Positions 34,930 through 43,867 of a stretch of 64,000 bases of DNA are shown here, piece by piece. Position 1 is the first letter of the stretch, and each line of letters opens with the position of its first letter. The DNA lies in NCBI GenBank assembly GCA_050874665.1, contig JBNMLC010000004.1, forward strand, positions 62,001-126,000, written 5' to 3'. Origin of the DNA: RUG11237 sp050874665 (GTDB lineage Bacteria; Bacillota; Clostridia; Lachnospirales; Lachnospiraceae). The position numbers were made by a program, and so were the translations under genes. The notes under the pieces are model-generated. The model searched no databases and was not told the DNA's origin. It was given only the letters and a program-made list of their open reading frames with translations.

Positions 34930-35706
34930 TTAATCTTCGATTTCTTCTCCTCTATGAATCACTTCTTCCGCTAATAATTGATAGCTTTCTGCCCCTGCCG
35001 ATTTTGGATCATATATGTTAATAGGAAGACCATGACTCGGAGCTTCTGCAAGTCTTACATTTCGCGGAATAATTGTTTTATAAATTGTCTGGTTTAAATT
35101 GTTTTTTACATTTTCCACTACCTGTAAAGAAAGATTTGTTCTGGCATCATACATAGTAAATACGACACCCTCCATTTCTAATTCAGGATTCAACCGTTCC
35201 TTTACTAAATCAACCGTATGTAGTAATTGGCTTAACCCTTCCAGGGCATAATATTCACATTGAATTGGAACTAATACTGTATCTGCTGTTGTCATTGCAT
35301 TAACAGTGAGCATGTTTAAAGATGGAGGACAATCAATAATAATAAAATCATAGTTATCCCTTACTTTTGCGACTTGATTTTTTAAAATATACTCTTTTTC
35401 ATCAATTCCAATTAATTCAATTTCTGCCGCCGCTAATTCTACATTTGATGGTAAAATAGAAAGGTTTTCTAAAACATTTTCTATGATACACTCTTCTATT
35501 TCATATTCCCCCAACATCAATTCGTAAATCGTCTTATCTAATTCGTTTTTGTTCAATCCAAATCCACTTGTCGTGTTTCCCTGCGGATCAACATCTATCA
35601 CCAGCACCTTTTGTTCTTGTTCGGCAAGTGCTGCAGACAGATTAATAGCCGTTGTGGTTTTTCCAACGCCACCTTTTTGGTTTGCAATTGCAATAATTCG
35701 TCCCAT
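34930..35706 (-). CDS. parA: chromosome partitioning ATPase ParA (Soj)
   Basis: 258 residues, no N-terminal extension, as in chromosomal Soj. The deviant Walker A box KGGVGKTT occupies residues 11-18, the A' motif DVDPQGN follows, and Walker B is FIIIDCPPSL. It binds DNA non-specifically as an ATP dimer and helps ParB-parS complexes separate after replication; in Bacillus it also influences DnaA. First gene of the parA-parB-DUF4446-HD-GYP group, with a promoter upstream and two parS sites in the region behind it. Confidence 0.96.
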   Translation of the reverse strand: MGRIIAIANQKGGVGKTTTAINLSAALAEQEQKVLVIDVDPQGNTTSGFGLNKNELDKTIYELMLGEYEIEECIIENVLENLSILPSNVELAAAEIELIGIDEKEYILKNQVAKVRDNYDFIIIDCPPSLNMLTVNAMTTADTVLVPIQCEYYALEGLSQLLHTVDLVKERLNPELEMEGVVFTMYDARTNLSLQVVENVKNNLNQTIYKTIIPRNVRLAEAPSHGLPINIYDPKSAGAESYQLLAEEVIHRGEEIED

Positions 35707-35747
35707 TTTTATCGCCTTTCTCTGAGTAACAATGCATATCTTTTTTT

Positions 35748-35776
35748 ATTATACAATATATAAATTCTGTTCGCAA
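35748..35776 (-). promoter_or_regulatory. promoter of the parA operon
   Basis: Minus strand TTGCGA (35776-35771), 17-base spacer, TATAAT (35753-35748); about 42 bases to the parA ATG. Confidence 0.7.
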
Positions 35777-35839
35777 TGGGATTGAAAGAAAAATGTAATA
35801 TTTGTAGAATAATTCTATCCTAAAAGTATTTTAGGAAAA

Positions 35840-35855
35840 TGTTTCACGTGAAACA
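35840..35855. promoter_or_regulatory. parS site 1
   Basis: TGTTTCACGTGAAACA, a perfect 16-bp match to the Firmicute parS consensus bound by ParB. Confidence 0.96.
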
Positions 35856-36289
35856 TTTGTGTTATTCTAAATCAACTATAGTTTGCTTTAACTACTTAAA
35901 TATTTTTGATAAATAAAGATAAAGAAAAGGGAGTGTAACAGAATCTGTCTTTGTTTTAAACTTTTTCTTTTTTTGTTAGAACACATTTCCTTTTTTATAG
36001 AGAATGACCATATCAAAAAGTCTAATTTTACCTTTGCTTATTGCAAAGGTAAAAACAACATTATGACATATCTGGATATGAACATAAAATCGGAGGGTAA
36101 GTTTTAGGAGATATACAAATATCGGGAGGGATTGTGAAAATGAAATTGCACGGTGCAATCGCTGCAATCCGTGTAATCACCAATTAGACTATTTTGGTAA
36201 TGTAATTATATAGAAAAAAGTCTTGTATTTTATTTTGGCTTTTTTAGAAAACTATTTGATTGTTTGTAATTTAACTTATATTTTTGAAA
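35856..36289. other. non-coding stretch between the parS sites
   Basis: About 430 bases without a supported gene. The one striking element is a perfect 12-bp hairpin, TTTTACCTTTGC (36026-36037) with GCAAAGGTAAAA (36043-36054), which looks like a bidirectional terminator without an obvious client gene. A 63-codon minus-strand frame here has no ribosome binding site and is not called. Confidence 0.55.
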
Positions 36290-36305
36290 TGTTTCACGTG
36301 AAACA
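36290..36305. promoter_or_regulatory. parS site 2
   Basis: Second perfect TGTTTCACGTGAAACA, 450 bases from the first. Confidence 0.96.
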
Positions 36306-36417
36306 TTTATAATTCTTTTCACATTTTGGAAACCTAATTTTGAAGGTTTCAATTTAATATATCTTATCTTATTTCCTACATATAATATTTTGATGCTATT
36401 TTTCTTTTGTATAAATA

Positions 36418-36462
36418 ATCAGGATGCTTTCAAACTGTTTATAATTTTGAAAACATCCTGAT
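36418..36462 (-). terminator. terminator after the DegS/DegU-like pair
   Basis: ATCAGGATG (36418-36426) pairs with CATCCTGAT (36454-36462), and the stem continues with TTTCAAA/TTTGAAA after a bulge; T-rich on both sides. Confidence 0.7.
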
Positions 36463-36510
36463 GTTTATTTATATATAACTATTTTTAAAAATGTATTTTT
36501 TCAAACCATT

Positions 36511-37155
36511 TTACTTTATATCTACGACATTATTTCTAATCGCAAAGACTGCTGCCTGCGTTCTATCTGCCGCATCAATTTTCTTAAACAAATTAAATAC
36601 ATGATTTTTCACAGTCCGTTCACTAATATCTAATCTATCACCAATTTCTTTATTAAATAAACCTTCTGCAATTAATTTCAATATTTGAAGTTCTCTTTTT
36701 GTAAGAGAATGTATTTTATCCAAATCGCTTTCTTTTTCTACAAGCTTTTGATTTAACAATGGTGTTAACTCTGGTTGTATGTACTTTTCTCCATTATATA
36801 TAGCAAGAATTGCTTTTTTTAATTCTGCTGAGCCGGAGTCTTTTAACAAATAACCATCTATTCCAATATCTATTGCTTTAATTAGATAATCTACTTCACT
36901 ATGAACCGTCAACATTAAGACTTTTACTTCTGTCTGCCCTTTATTCAATTTTTCCAACACTTGTAAACCATTCATCTTAGGCATATTAATATCAAGCAAT
37001 AACACATCCGCCTTAACCTTTTTTAACAAGTTAAGACACTCTATTCCATCTGCCGCCTCACCTACTACTTGAAAGTTTCCGTCAATTTCTAATAGTTGCT
37101 TAAGACCCTCTCGAATCATTGAATGATCATCTGCAAGTATAACTTTAACTGGCAT
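36511..37155 (-). CDS. NarL/FixJ-family response regulator (DegU/LiaR-like)
   Basis: 214 residues. Receiver domain with acidic pocket ADD at 8-10, phosphoacceptor Asp55 (LLLDINMPKMNG), Thr/Ser and Lys switch residues (LMLTVHS, LLKDSG); then a LuxR-type helix-turn-helix at about 145-210 (LTKRELQILKLIAEGLFNKEIGDRLDISERTVKNHV). It is 2 bases after the kinase gene and surely its partner. The regulon is not known; DegU-type regulators control exoenzymes, motility or stress genes in related bacteria. Confidence 0.93.
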   Translation of the reverse strand: MPVKVILADDHSMIREGLKQLLEIDGNFQVVGEAADGIECLNLLKKVKADVLLLDINMPKMNGLQVLEKLNKGQTEVKVLMLTVHSEVDYLIKAIDIGIDGYLLKDSGSAELKKAILAIYNGEKYIQPELTPLLNQKLVEKESDLDKIHSLTKRELQILKLIAEGLFNKEIGDRLDISERTVKNHVFNLFKKIDAADRTQAAVFAIRNNVVDIK

Positions 37156-37157
37156 GT

Positions 37158-38219
37158 TTATTCCTCCTCTAAAAATGGTACTTTTACAATTATACTCGTT
37201 CCCTTCCCAATTTCAGAATTTATTTTAAACTCTCCAGAGAATAAATATACTCGTTCCTTCATCATAGATAACCCAAAACCGGAATTATCTGTTCTTTCTA
37301 TATTCTCTAATTGGTTTGTATCAAACCCCACTCCATCATCATTTATAACTATAGATAAAAAAGCCTGTTCCTTTTTCACCACAACTCGAATGTTCTCAGC
37401 ATTTGCATGCTTTACAGCATTATTACAAGATTCCTGAATAATTCGAAATATTGTTAATTTCAAAACTTGTTTTAGTCTGCTTTGTTTTAATACTTCTTCT
37501 TCATCTATAAATACTATCTTTTTATTATACTGATTTCTTATCTTTTCTATAAATTGTTTGATTGTAACGTCTACGCCAATGTCATCAAATGACATAGGAC
37601 GTAAATCATAAATAGTAGAACGAATATCCGCTATAATATTTTTTAAATAATTCATAGAAGACTGTAATTCCAGCTTGCATCTGATGACATCCATATCAAG
37701 CAGACTACTGCAAAGCTCAAGTTTGTTAAACAACGCTACCAGATTTTGTGTAGATGAGTCATGCAGCTCTCTGGCAATTCTTTGTCGTTCCAATTCCTGA
37801 ACTTCCAACATCATGATTTTTTCCTTATCAGTTTCAAATTTATCCTTCTTTTCTTCCACCGATTGAATTGATTTTAACCAGCTTACCATATTGCGGAAAT
37901 CTTTTTCTTGCTTTTTTATGTTTTCGAGTTCTTTCTTCTCAACTGTAATTTCCGCTTCTAACTGTTGCTTTTGCTGCATATAACTCTGTTTTTTTTCTAC
38001 ATCCAGAGAATAATTTACCCTGGGAGTAAATATTTCTAATTCATCTGCTTCCTCTTTAAAATATGCAATATGCTGTTTTACTTCCTGCAAATGTTTCTCT
38101 TTCGACTCCAACAGAAATTCTTTCTTTATTCTATCATCTGCAACTTTCTCATAATAAGCAAATACCATATCTTCTATCTGCTTTTTTTTGTCACAAGACA
38201 TTGCTTTTTTATGTTCCAA
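37158..38219 (-). CDS. DegS-like cytoplasmic sensor histidine kinase
   Basis: 353 residues without membrane segments. The N-terminal half (1-140) is a long coiled-coil sensor like that of DegS. The HisKA_3 dimerisation domain has LERQRIARELHDSSTQNL with phosphorylated His153, and the HATPase domain shows N-box (IIQESCNNAVKHA) and G boxes (DDGVGFD, GFGLSMMKERV). The start is TTG, with AGGAG 9 bases before it; an ATG 18 bases further is possible. It phosphorylates the adjacent response regulator. The signal is unknown. Confidence 0.9.
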   Translation of the reverse strand: MEHKKAMSCDKKKQIEDMVFAYYEKVADDRIKKEFLLESKEKHLQEVKQHIAYFKEEADELEIFTPRVNYSLDVEKKQSYMQQKQQLEAEITVEKKELENIKKQEKDFRNMVSWLKSIQSVEEKKDKFETDKEKIMMLEVQELERQRIARELHDSSTQNLVALFNKLELCSSLLDMDVIRCKLELQSSMNYLKNIIADIRSTIYDLRPMSFDDIGVDVTIKQFIEKIRNQYNKKIVFIDEEEVLKQSRLKQVLKLTIFRIIQESCNNAVKHANAENIRVVVKKEQAFLSIVINDDGVGFDTNQLENIERTDNSGFGLSMMKERVYLFSGEFKINSEIGKGTSIIVKVPFLEEE

Positions 38220-38434
38220 TTACCAATGCTCCTATCGTATCCGATTTGCCCCAATCATATTAATTATAAATTAAACCTTAGCTAAATACAACTGTTTTTA
38301 CATTATTTTCCTATAAAAGTATTCGTATATCAAAACACCCTAATTGATGATTGCATACATTACTTCATGCGTTCATGCCCTCATATTTGCACATCATATA
38401 AATAAAAATGCTGCCATAAATCTAAACTGATATC

Positions 38435-38463
38435 TTGTATATATTTTCGTATTGGATTATAAT
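38435..38463 (+). promoter_or_regulatory. promoter of the hydrolase-like gene
   Basis: TTGTAT (38435-38440), 17-base spacer, TATAAT (38458-38463); the ATG is about 40 bases further. Confidence 0.7.
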
Positions 38464-38503
38464 ATAAATATGTGTAAATACAATTTCAGAAAGGAAGTTT
38501 CTT

Positions 38504-39451
38504 ATGAAAAAGAAAGTCAAAAACTTAGTTTTATTTACCTCGTTTAGTGTCTTAGGTATACATCTTTTGAATAAATTTTTAACTTTCACAGCAACCATCC
38601 GAGATTTATTAAAATCAGAATTGGGATTCTTTTATGAATGGAGATTTGGCAAAATATATTATACAAAGCAGGGAAACGGTTCTCCTCTTCTCTTAATCCA
38701 CGATTTAACCACCGGAAGTTCTTCTTATGAATGGAATGAGATCATAAAACCTCTTTCTCAAAAACACACCGTTTATACGATTGACTTACTTGGTTGTGGG
38801 CGTTCCGATAAACCAAATCTTACCTATACTAATTTTTTATATGTGCAGCTAATTTCTGATTTTGTGAAAAATATTATTGGTCATAAAACAGACGTAATGG
38901 TTACCGGAGATGCCGCTCCTCTCGTCGTTACCGCATGTGGAAATGATGCAACACTCTTTAATAAAGTTATCATGATTAATCCAATGAGCTTATATCGTTT
39001 GAATGAAATTCCTTCCAAACGTACTAAGCTGCTAAAATTATTAATTGAAACTCCTATTCTTGGTACTTTGCTTTACAACTTATATGCCATGAAAAATAAT
39101 GTGGAAAATAAATTTATTGAAACTTACTACTTTAATCCTTTTAAAGTCAATCAGGCTTATATTAATACTTATTATGAGTCATCAAATCTTGGAAATGCCA
39201 AATATTTATTTGCAAGTTTGAAAGGAAGATACACAAACATTAATATTCTTCATTCTTTAAAAAACATTAATCATAGTATTTATATTATTGGTGGTTCAGA
39301 TGAAACGGAAATTCAGACAATTATTGATAATTACTCTTACTATAACCCGTCCATTGAATCATATATTATGAAAAAAACAAAACATCTTCCACAATTAGAA
39401 ACACCAGAAAAACTGTTAGAGCAGGTTGAAATTTTTCTTGCTTCTGAATAA
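38504..39451 (+). CDS. alpha/beta-hydrolase-fold protein lacking the nucleophile Ser
   Basis: 315 residues with one N-terminal membrane anchor helix (about 5-25). The fold is recognised from YYTKQGNGSPLLLIHDLTTGSSS, YTIDLLGCGRSDKP, and the late His in KKTKHLPQLETPE. At the nucleophile elbow, where active enzymes have GxSxG, the sequence is VTGDAAPLV, so no serine is in place. It may be a non-enzymatic relative or use other chemistry. It is transcribed alone from its own promoter between the DegS/DegU-like pair and a chemoreceptor, and ends at a strong bidirectional terminator. Confidence 0.8.
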   Translation: MKKKVKNLVLFTSFSVLGIHLLNKFLTFTATIRDLLKSELGFFYEWRFGKIYYTKQGNGSPLLLIHDLTTGSSSYEWNEIIKPLSQKHTVYTIDLLGCGRSDKPNLTYTNFLYVQLISDFVKNIIGHKTDVMVTGDAAPLVVTACGNDATLFNKVIMINPMSLYRLNEIPSKRTKLLKLLIETPILGTLLYNLYAMKNNVENKFIETYYFNPFKVNQAYINTYYESSNLGNAKYLFASLKGRYTNINILHSLKNINHSIYIIGGSDETEIQTIIDNYSYYNPSIESYIMKKTKHLPQLETPEKLLEQVEIFLASE

Positions 39452-39454
39452 CAT

Positions 39455-39487
39455 ATAAGGCAGCCAACAAATTGTTGGCTGCCTTAT
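39455..39487. terminator. bidirectional terminator
   Basis: ATAAGGCAGCCAACAA (39455-39470) and TTGTTGGCTGCCTTAT (39472-39487) are exact complements; it serves the hydrolase-like gene (+) and the chemoreceptor gene (-). Confidence 0.85.
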
Positions 39488-39509
39488 ATAATCTTCCTAT
39501 ACTTTTTAT

Positions 39510-40979
39510 TTATTCCATCTTTTGATTCAAAATATTAGAAAGCTGTTCGATTCCTTTTTGTACATTTTCCATAGACTTTAAAATATTCTCTACGCCAGTT
39601 GCCTGCGCTTCTGTAGATGTACTGATTTCTGCTGTTGTTGCTACAGATTTTTCTGATATACTTTCCAGCTTTTCCATTGCTGTGTGAAGCTGTTCCTTTA
39701 CTGTTACAATATTACCTAAATCCTGTTTTAATCCATCTGTAACTTCTATTACCTGTTCTGATGATGTTAACATGGTCTTAAATATTTCAACTGTATGCTG
39801 TAACTGTTCATTAGACTCTTGTACAATTTCTTCATTCTGTTCCATTGTCTTACTAATGGAATCTACCATATTAATAATTTCTTTTAGAATAGCATCAATC
39901 TTTTGCGTCGCATCTGCAGATTCCTGTGAAAGTGCATTAATTTCATCTGCAACCACGGCAAACCCTTTTCCTGCTTCTCCTGCTCTGGCTGCCTCTATAG
40001 CTGCATTTAATGCAAGTAAATTTGTCTGCTTTGCAATCTGACTTATACTTTCAATAATCTGTCCAATCAGTGAAGATTGCTGGGATAATGTGCCAATTCC
40101 CTCTGAAGCCATTTTGGTCGATTTCAGATTTTCTTCGAACTTTTTAGTCAACGTACTAATTGCATGGATTCCTTCATCGTTTTTATCCTTTAATTCCATC
40201 ATGTTACTTACGGTATCACCGACTCTGTCTTCCGAATTAGCAATCATTCCATTTAAATTCTGGAAAATTCCAATACTTCCATTTACCTCATCAATCTGCA
40301 TTTCTGCACTCTTTGATATTTCTTCCGTAGAAGCAGCAATTTCCTGAGAACTTTCTTCAAACGTCTGTAAAGAACTGTATATACTCTCCGTAGATTCCTG
40401 CAGACCTTCAAATGCATTATTTACCTTATCCAGCATATCCTCAACCTGTTTTTCCTTATTCTCTACTGTTTCAAACAGACTGCAGGAACGCATGGTAACC
40501 ATAACAGTTCCTAAAATAGCGAGCACAAAAACAATACCAATAAAAATCCAGATTGTCAGACTGTGAAGCTTAAAATATGCTCCCGGAAAAATCAATAACC
40601 CCAGGATATTCAGTACAATTGTTGATATAGCGGATACTTTTACAACAGAAATATCATAATAGGCAACACTTAAAAAGAGCCACAAAAAATATGCCTGCGT
40701 CATAGCACCAAATTTTCCATCATTGCCTACAATCATAACTACCGTTCCCCATATAGGCATTGACGTAATATACAAATACTTTGCATATTTTCCAAGTTTC
40801 TTTTCAAATACTCTTGTTATAATATTTGCTACCGCCATAAACAATACGGCACAATCCGCAACTGTTCCACCCAAAAACAGCATAACGAAAATTGCCGCTG
40901 ACACAGGAACTATAGTGCCCACAAGAAACATAATAAGGTTCATTTGCTTTTCTTCGTTCTTCAAAATACTTAATTCCAT
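39510..40979 (-). CDS. methyl-accepting chemotaxis-type signal transducer with six-helix membrane sensor
   Basis: 489 residues from ATG 40979 (GGGGGTAA upstream). The N-terminal 170 residues form six membrane helices; there is no extracellular ligand domain and no HAMP. Then a linker and the MCP signalling domain, with the conserved hairpin tip NLLALNAAIEAARAGEAGKGFAVVADEI. It signals to CheA/CheW if these exist elsewhere. The membrane domain is clearly homologous to that of the GHKL kinase next door (IFEKKLG, GKFGAMT, YFLWL and YYD in the same order), so the two proteins probably sense the same kind of signal with different outputs. Confidence 0.9.
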   Translation of the reverse strand: MELSILKNEEKQMNLIMFLVGTIVPVSAAIFVMLFLGGTVADCAVLFMAVANIITRVFEKKLGKYAKYLYITSMPIWGTVVMIVGNDGKFGAMTQAYFLWLFLSVAYYDISVVKVSAISTIVLNILGLLIFPGAYFKLHSLTIWIFIGIVFVLAILGTVMVTMRSCSLFETVENKEKQVEDMLDKVNNAFEGLQESTESIYSSLQTFEESSQEIAASTEEISKSAEMQIDEVNGSIGIFQNLNGMIANSEDRVGDTVSNMMELKDKNDEGIHAISTLTKKFEENLKSTKMASEGIGTLSQQSSLIGQIIESISQIAKQTNLLALNAAIEAARAGEAGKGFAVVADEINALSQESADATQKIDAILKEIINMVDSISKTMEQNEEIVQESNEQLQHTVEIFKTMLTSSEQVIEVTDGLKQDLGNIVTVKEQLHTAMEKLESISEKSVATTAEISTSTEAQATGVENILKSMENVQKGIEQLSNILNQKME

Positions 40980-41109
40980 ATCTGTTACCCCCAATATCAT
41001 ACTTTTAGTAATATTGTACAGCAAACGATACTTTCATATCAAGATTTTGTCGAATTTTGCAGATTTTGGGTTATTTTTTGCAATTTTTTTATTACCTTTT
41101 AAATTTCCG

Positions 41110-42264
41110 TTAAATTCCCGGCAAAATTAGTATTGCTATAAATACTCCATTGTTTGGAACACATTCTAAATATCCATTATACTTTTCAGCCGTTCTCTGG
41201 ATACTTTTTAACCCAATACCATGAATTCCCTTTTCTTTTTTTGTGGATACAAATCCAAATTTATTGGTAATGAGTTGTTCTGAATAATTATTTGTAACTT
41301 TTATTACACTAACTCTTCCACCATTTTCCATATAAATGTGTATATTAACTTTTCTCTGCTTTTCCTCACACTTTCGTGCAGCCCGGAATGCATTATCTAA
41401 TAAATTTTCCAGCATGGCAACTAAATCCCCATCGGATACTTCTCCAAACTGAATCCCAGGCTCTACATAAGCGTCCATGATGATACCATATTCCATGCTT
41501 TCTCTCTTTTTCTGTGAAAGAATTGCATTTACTACCTTGTAATTTGTATAAATAATGCTGGAATCATTTTCCATTTCTACATTCATATCATGTAAAATAC
41601 TAAGAATTTTGTCATAGTGTTGATTCCTTGCCAATTCACCTATAGCTGCAAGGTAATGTGTCATATTATGAATAAATTCACTATGCTTTTCATCCTTTTT
41701 TTCCAATTCCCGCATATATGCCAAATCATTTTCATAATTTTTCAACTGCTGTTCTGTTTTAAATAATTCGTATGTTCTTCCCGCTATAATTACACCAAGT
41801 ACCACTGCAATTATATATACTATTGTTATATAAATCCATACTGTCATATTGTGAATTTTAAGATAAGGCTCTCTAAAAATAAGCATCAATACACAGTTGC
41901 TAACCACTGTTATACCTGCACAAAATAGGACAACAGAAAAATCATAATATGCAAGTGCTAACAATAGCCACAAAAAATAGACATGTGTCATAGCGCCAAA
42001 CTTTCCATCGCCACTAAGGACAACGACAAGCCCTCCAATCAGTGGCATACACATATATGCATACTTTGCTTTATCTCCCAATTTTTTTTCAAATATTCTC
42101 ACCACAATACTGAAATTTGCCATTAAAAAAACTGAAGTATCTCTCGCCGTCCCCTTTAAAAATACTTTTACAAACAAGTACGCAACTACGGGAATAAATA
42201 AGCCCATGACAAATGTAATTGTATTCATTTGCTCTTCTTCTATATTCAGAATATCCATCTTCAT
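41110..42264 (-). CDS. GHKL-type sensor histidine kinase (AgrC-like) with six-helix membrane sensor
   Basis: 384 residues from ATG 42264 (GGGAG upstream; a TTG 15 bases earlier overlaps that site). Six N-terminal membrane helices to about residue 165, a short coiled coil, His in EFIHNMTHYLAAIGELA (about 199), then the GHKL ATPase with N-box MLENLLDNAFRAA and G-box KKEKGIHGIGLKSIQRTAEKY. This architecture is that of peptide-sensing AgrC kinases, but the membrane part is not AgrC-like in sequence and no agrB/agrD genes are present. The partner is the LytTR regulator upstream, 58 bases away. Confidence 0.9.
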   Translation of the reverse strand: MKMDILNIEEEQMNTITFVMGLFIPVVAYLFVKVFLKGTARDTSVFLMANFSIVVRIFEKKLGDKAKYAYMCMPLIGGLVVVLSGDGKFGAMTHVYFLWLLLALAYYDFSVVLFCAGITVVSNCVLMLIFREPYLKIHNMTVWIYITIVYIIAVVLGVIIAGRTYELFKTEQQLKNYENDLAYMRELEKKDEKHSEFIHNMTHYLAAIGELARNQHYDKILSILHDMNVEMENDSSIIYTNYKVVNAILSQKKRESMEYGIIMDAYVEPGIQFGEVSDGDLVAMLENLLDNAFRAARKCEEKQRKVNIHIYMENGGRVSVIKVTNNYSEQLITNKFGFVSTKKEKGIHGIGLKSIQRTAEKYNGYLECVPNNGVFIAILILPGI

Positions 42265-42322
42265 ATTGTTTTCTCCCAAATTTTAAGAATACTATTACAT
42301 TTATGTTCCAGCTTATACATTT

Positions 42323-43051
42323 TTAATATTTTAACGCCATTTTATTTGCAAATAATCTGCGAAATTCCTTAGAATGTGATCTTGAAATCGTAAGATTTGT
42401 TCCACTTTTCAGTTCTAACTCATCCACTCTTACCATGACAACATAATCCATATTGACAATATAACTGTTATGTGCATAAGCAAATCCAAATTCATTCAGT
42501 ATATCATAAAATTCTGATACTTTATCCGGGGACGTATAGCATTCTTGCATCTTCTTTTGAAAACAATGAATCTTGCTCCCTTTTTTAGCAATTTCTATAT
42601 ATTCCACATTCTTAGGATGTATTTTAAATAATTTATTATCCCTTTTTCCAATAATATAAGGAACTACTTTATTTTTTTTTACCTTTTCATGCACAACCTG
42701 TAATTCTTTCAACATTCGTTCTTTTGTATATTCTTTTAATAAGTAACGAAATGGCTCGGCCTCAAAAGCCTCCACTGTAGGCATGCATACACCAGAACAG
42801 AAAATTAAAACTGCATTCGGATACTGTTCACGAAATAACTGTGCTGCTGTATGACCATCCATTCCTGTCAACTTTATATCCATAATCATTAAATCATATT
42901 TTTTTTGTTTTTCCATTTGAGAAATCAATTCTTCGCCTGAAGAATACTCATGAAATATAACTTCTTCTTCCTTCCACGCGCCTTCATTAAACAGACTTTT
43001 CATGTAGTCAATAAATGCCTGACTATCATCAACAATTCCTATCTGATACAT
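42323..43051 (-). CDS. LytTR-family response regulator (AgrA-like)
   Basis: 242 residues from ATG 43051, 7 bases after GGGGTGA; an ATG two codons earlier is the alternative. Receiver domain with IVDDSQ at the start and phosphoacceptor Asp58 (LMIMDIKLTGMDG); the usual Lys is in LLKEYT. The C-terminal LytTR DNA-binding domain runs from about 130 (KVEYIEIAKKGSKIHCF-like strand, FAYAHNSYIVNMDYV, LTISRSHSKEFRRLFA). It is expected to be phosphorylated by the adjacent GHKL kinase and to activate nearby or distant promoters with paired direct repeats. The targets are unknown. Confidence 0.93.
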   Translation of the reverse strand: MYQIGIVDDSQAFIDYMKSLFNEGAWKEEEVIFHEYSSGEELISQMEKQKKYDLMIMDIKLTGMDGHTAAQLFREQYPNAVLIFCSGVCMPTVEAFEAEPFRYLLKEYTKERMLKELQVVHEKVKKNKVVPYIIGKRDNKLFKIHPKNVEYIEIAKKGSKIHCFQKKMQECYTSPDKVSEFYDILNEFGFAYAHNSYIVNMDYVVMVRVDELELKSGTNLTISRSHSKEFRRLFANKMALKY

Positions 43052-43138
43052 GTTCATTTCACCCCATAGGATTGTAACTTGTTCTCTGCTTACTGTAAAG
43101 TACAAAAAAAGTCATTTTTTTTGCAATTTTTTCCACTT

Positions 43139-43867
43139 TTATACTCCTAAAGGTTCTTTTGTCGGAAGTCCTGCCTTTCTCGGATATTTTTTTGAAGTAT
43201 TCTTTACTTTTTCAATTAAAATAAAGGAACGTGTAATATCTGTATTCGGAAGCAGTAACTCTTTACATTCTACTCTTTTTCCTCCAAGAATTGATACCGC
43301 CTTTTCAGCTTGCTTCAATTCCTCGTGGATATTTCCGGATTTGTAAGGAATAAAAGCTCCACCTGGTTTTACAAATGGGATGCAATATTCCGAAAGGGAA
43401 GCCAGATTTGCTACAGCCCTGGATACTGCTAAGTCAAATTGCTCTCTGTATTCTTCTTTCCTGGCACAATCTTCTGCTCTTGCATGAATCAGACCAATTT
43501 CTGTTAAACCCAAGCTTTCCACAACAGCATCTAAAAATTTGATTCTTTTCCCCAATGAATCCAACAATATAAACTTTTTTTGTGGAAAAATAATTTTCAG
43601 CGGTATACCAGGAAATCCGGCTCCCGTTCCAATGTCAATCATACTTTCTACGGATTTCATGTCATATGCCTTTACCAATAATAACGAATCTAAAAAATGT
43701 TTGCTTATCACTTCTTCATATTCTGTGATTCCGGTCAGATTCATGACCTTATTCCATTCCACTAAAAGCTCATAAAATTTTAAAAACTGTTCTTGCTGTT
43801 TCAGGGACAAATCTATCCCCAACTCTTTGCAGCCTTCTTCTAAAGATGTAATGTCGTATTTGCTCAT
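43139..43867 (-). CDS. rsmG: 16S rRNA (guanine527-N7)-methyltransferase RsmG
   Basis: 242 residues, the usual size. The SAM motif MIDIGTGAGFPGIPL is at 76-90 and is diagnostic; the segment LHARAEDCARKEEYREQFDLAVSRAVA matches motifs IV-V. It methylates N7 of G527 in 16S rRNA; loss gives low-level streptomycin resistance. Stop of mnmG and start of this gene are adjacent (ATG at 43867, mnmG stop begins at 43870), so it is translated as part of the mnmE-mnmG-rsmG operon. Confidence 0.96.
   Translation of the reverse strand: MSKYDITSLEEGCKELGIDLSLKQQEQFLKFYELLVEWNKVMNLTGITEYEEVISKHFLDSLLLVKAYDMKSVESMIDIGTGAGFPGIPLKIIFPQKKFILLDSLGKRIKFLDAVVESLGLTEIGLIHARAEDCARKEEYREQFDLAVSRAVANLASLSEYCIPFVKPGGAFIPYKSGNIHEELKQAEKAVSILGGKRVECKELLLPNTDITRSFILIEKVKNTSKKYPRKAGLPTKEPLGV

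Noticed and set aside
35976..36167. 63-codon minus-strand ORF between the parS sites
   Set aside because: No ribosome binding site, composition typical of AT-rich non-coding DNA, and it overlaps the hairpin at 36026-36054.
41110..43051. agr-type quorum-sensing locus
   Set aside because: The kinase and regulator are AgrC/AgrA-like, but there is no AgrB protease or AgrD peptide gene in the neighbourhood, and the kinase membrane part resembles the chemoreceptor instead.
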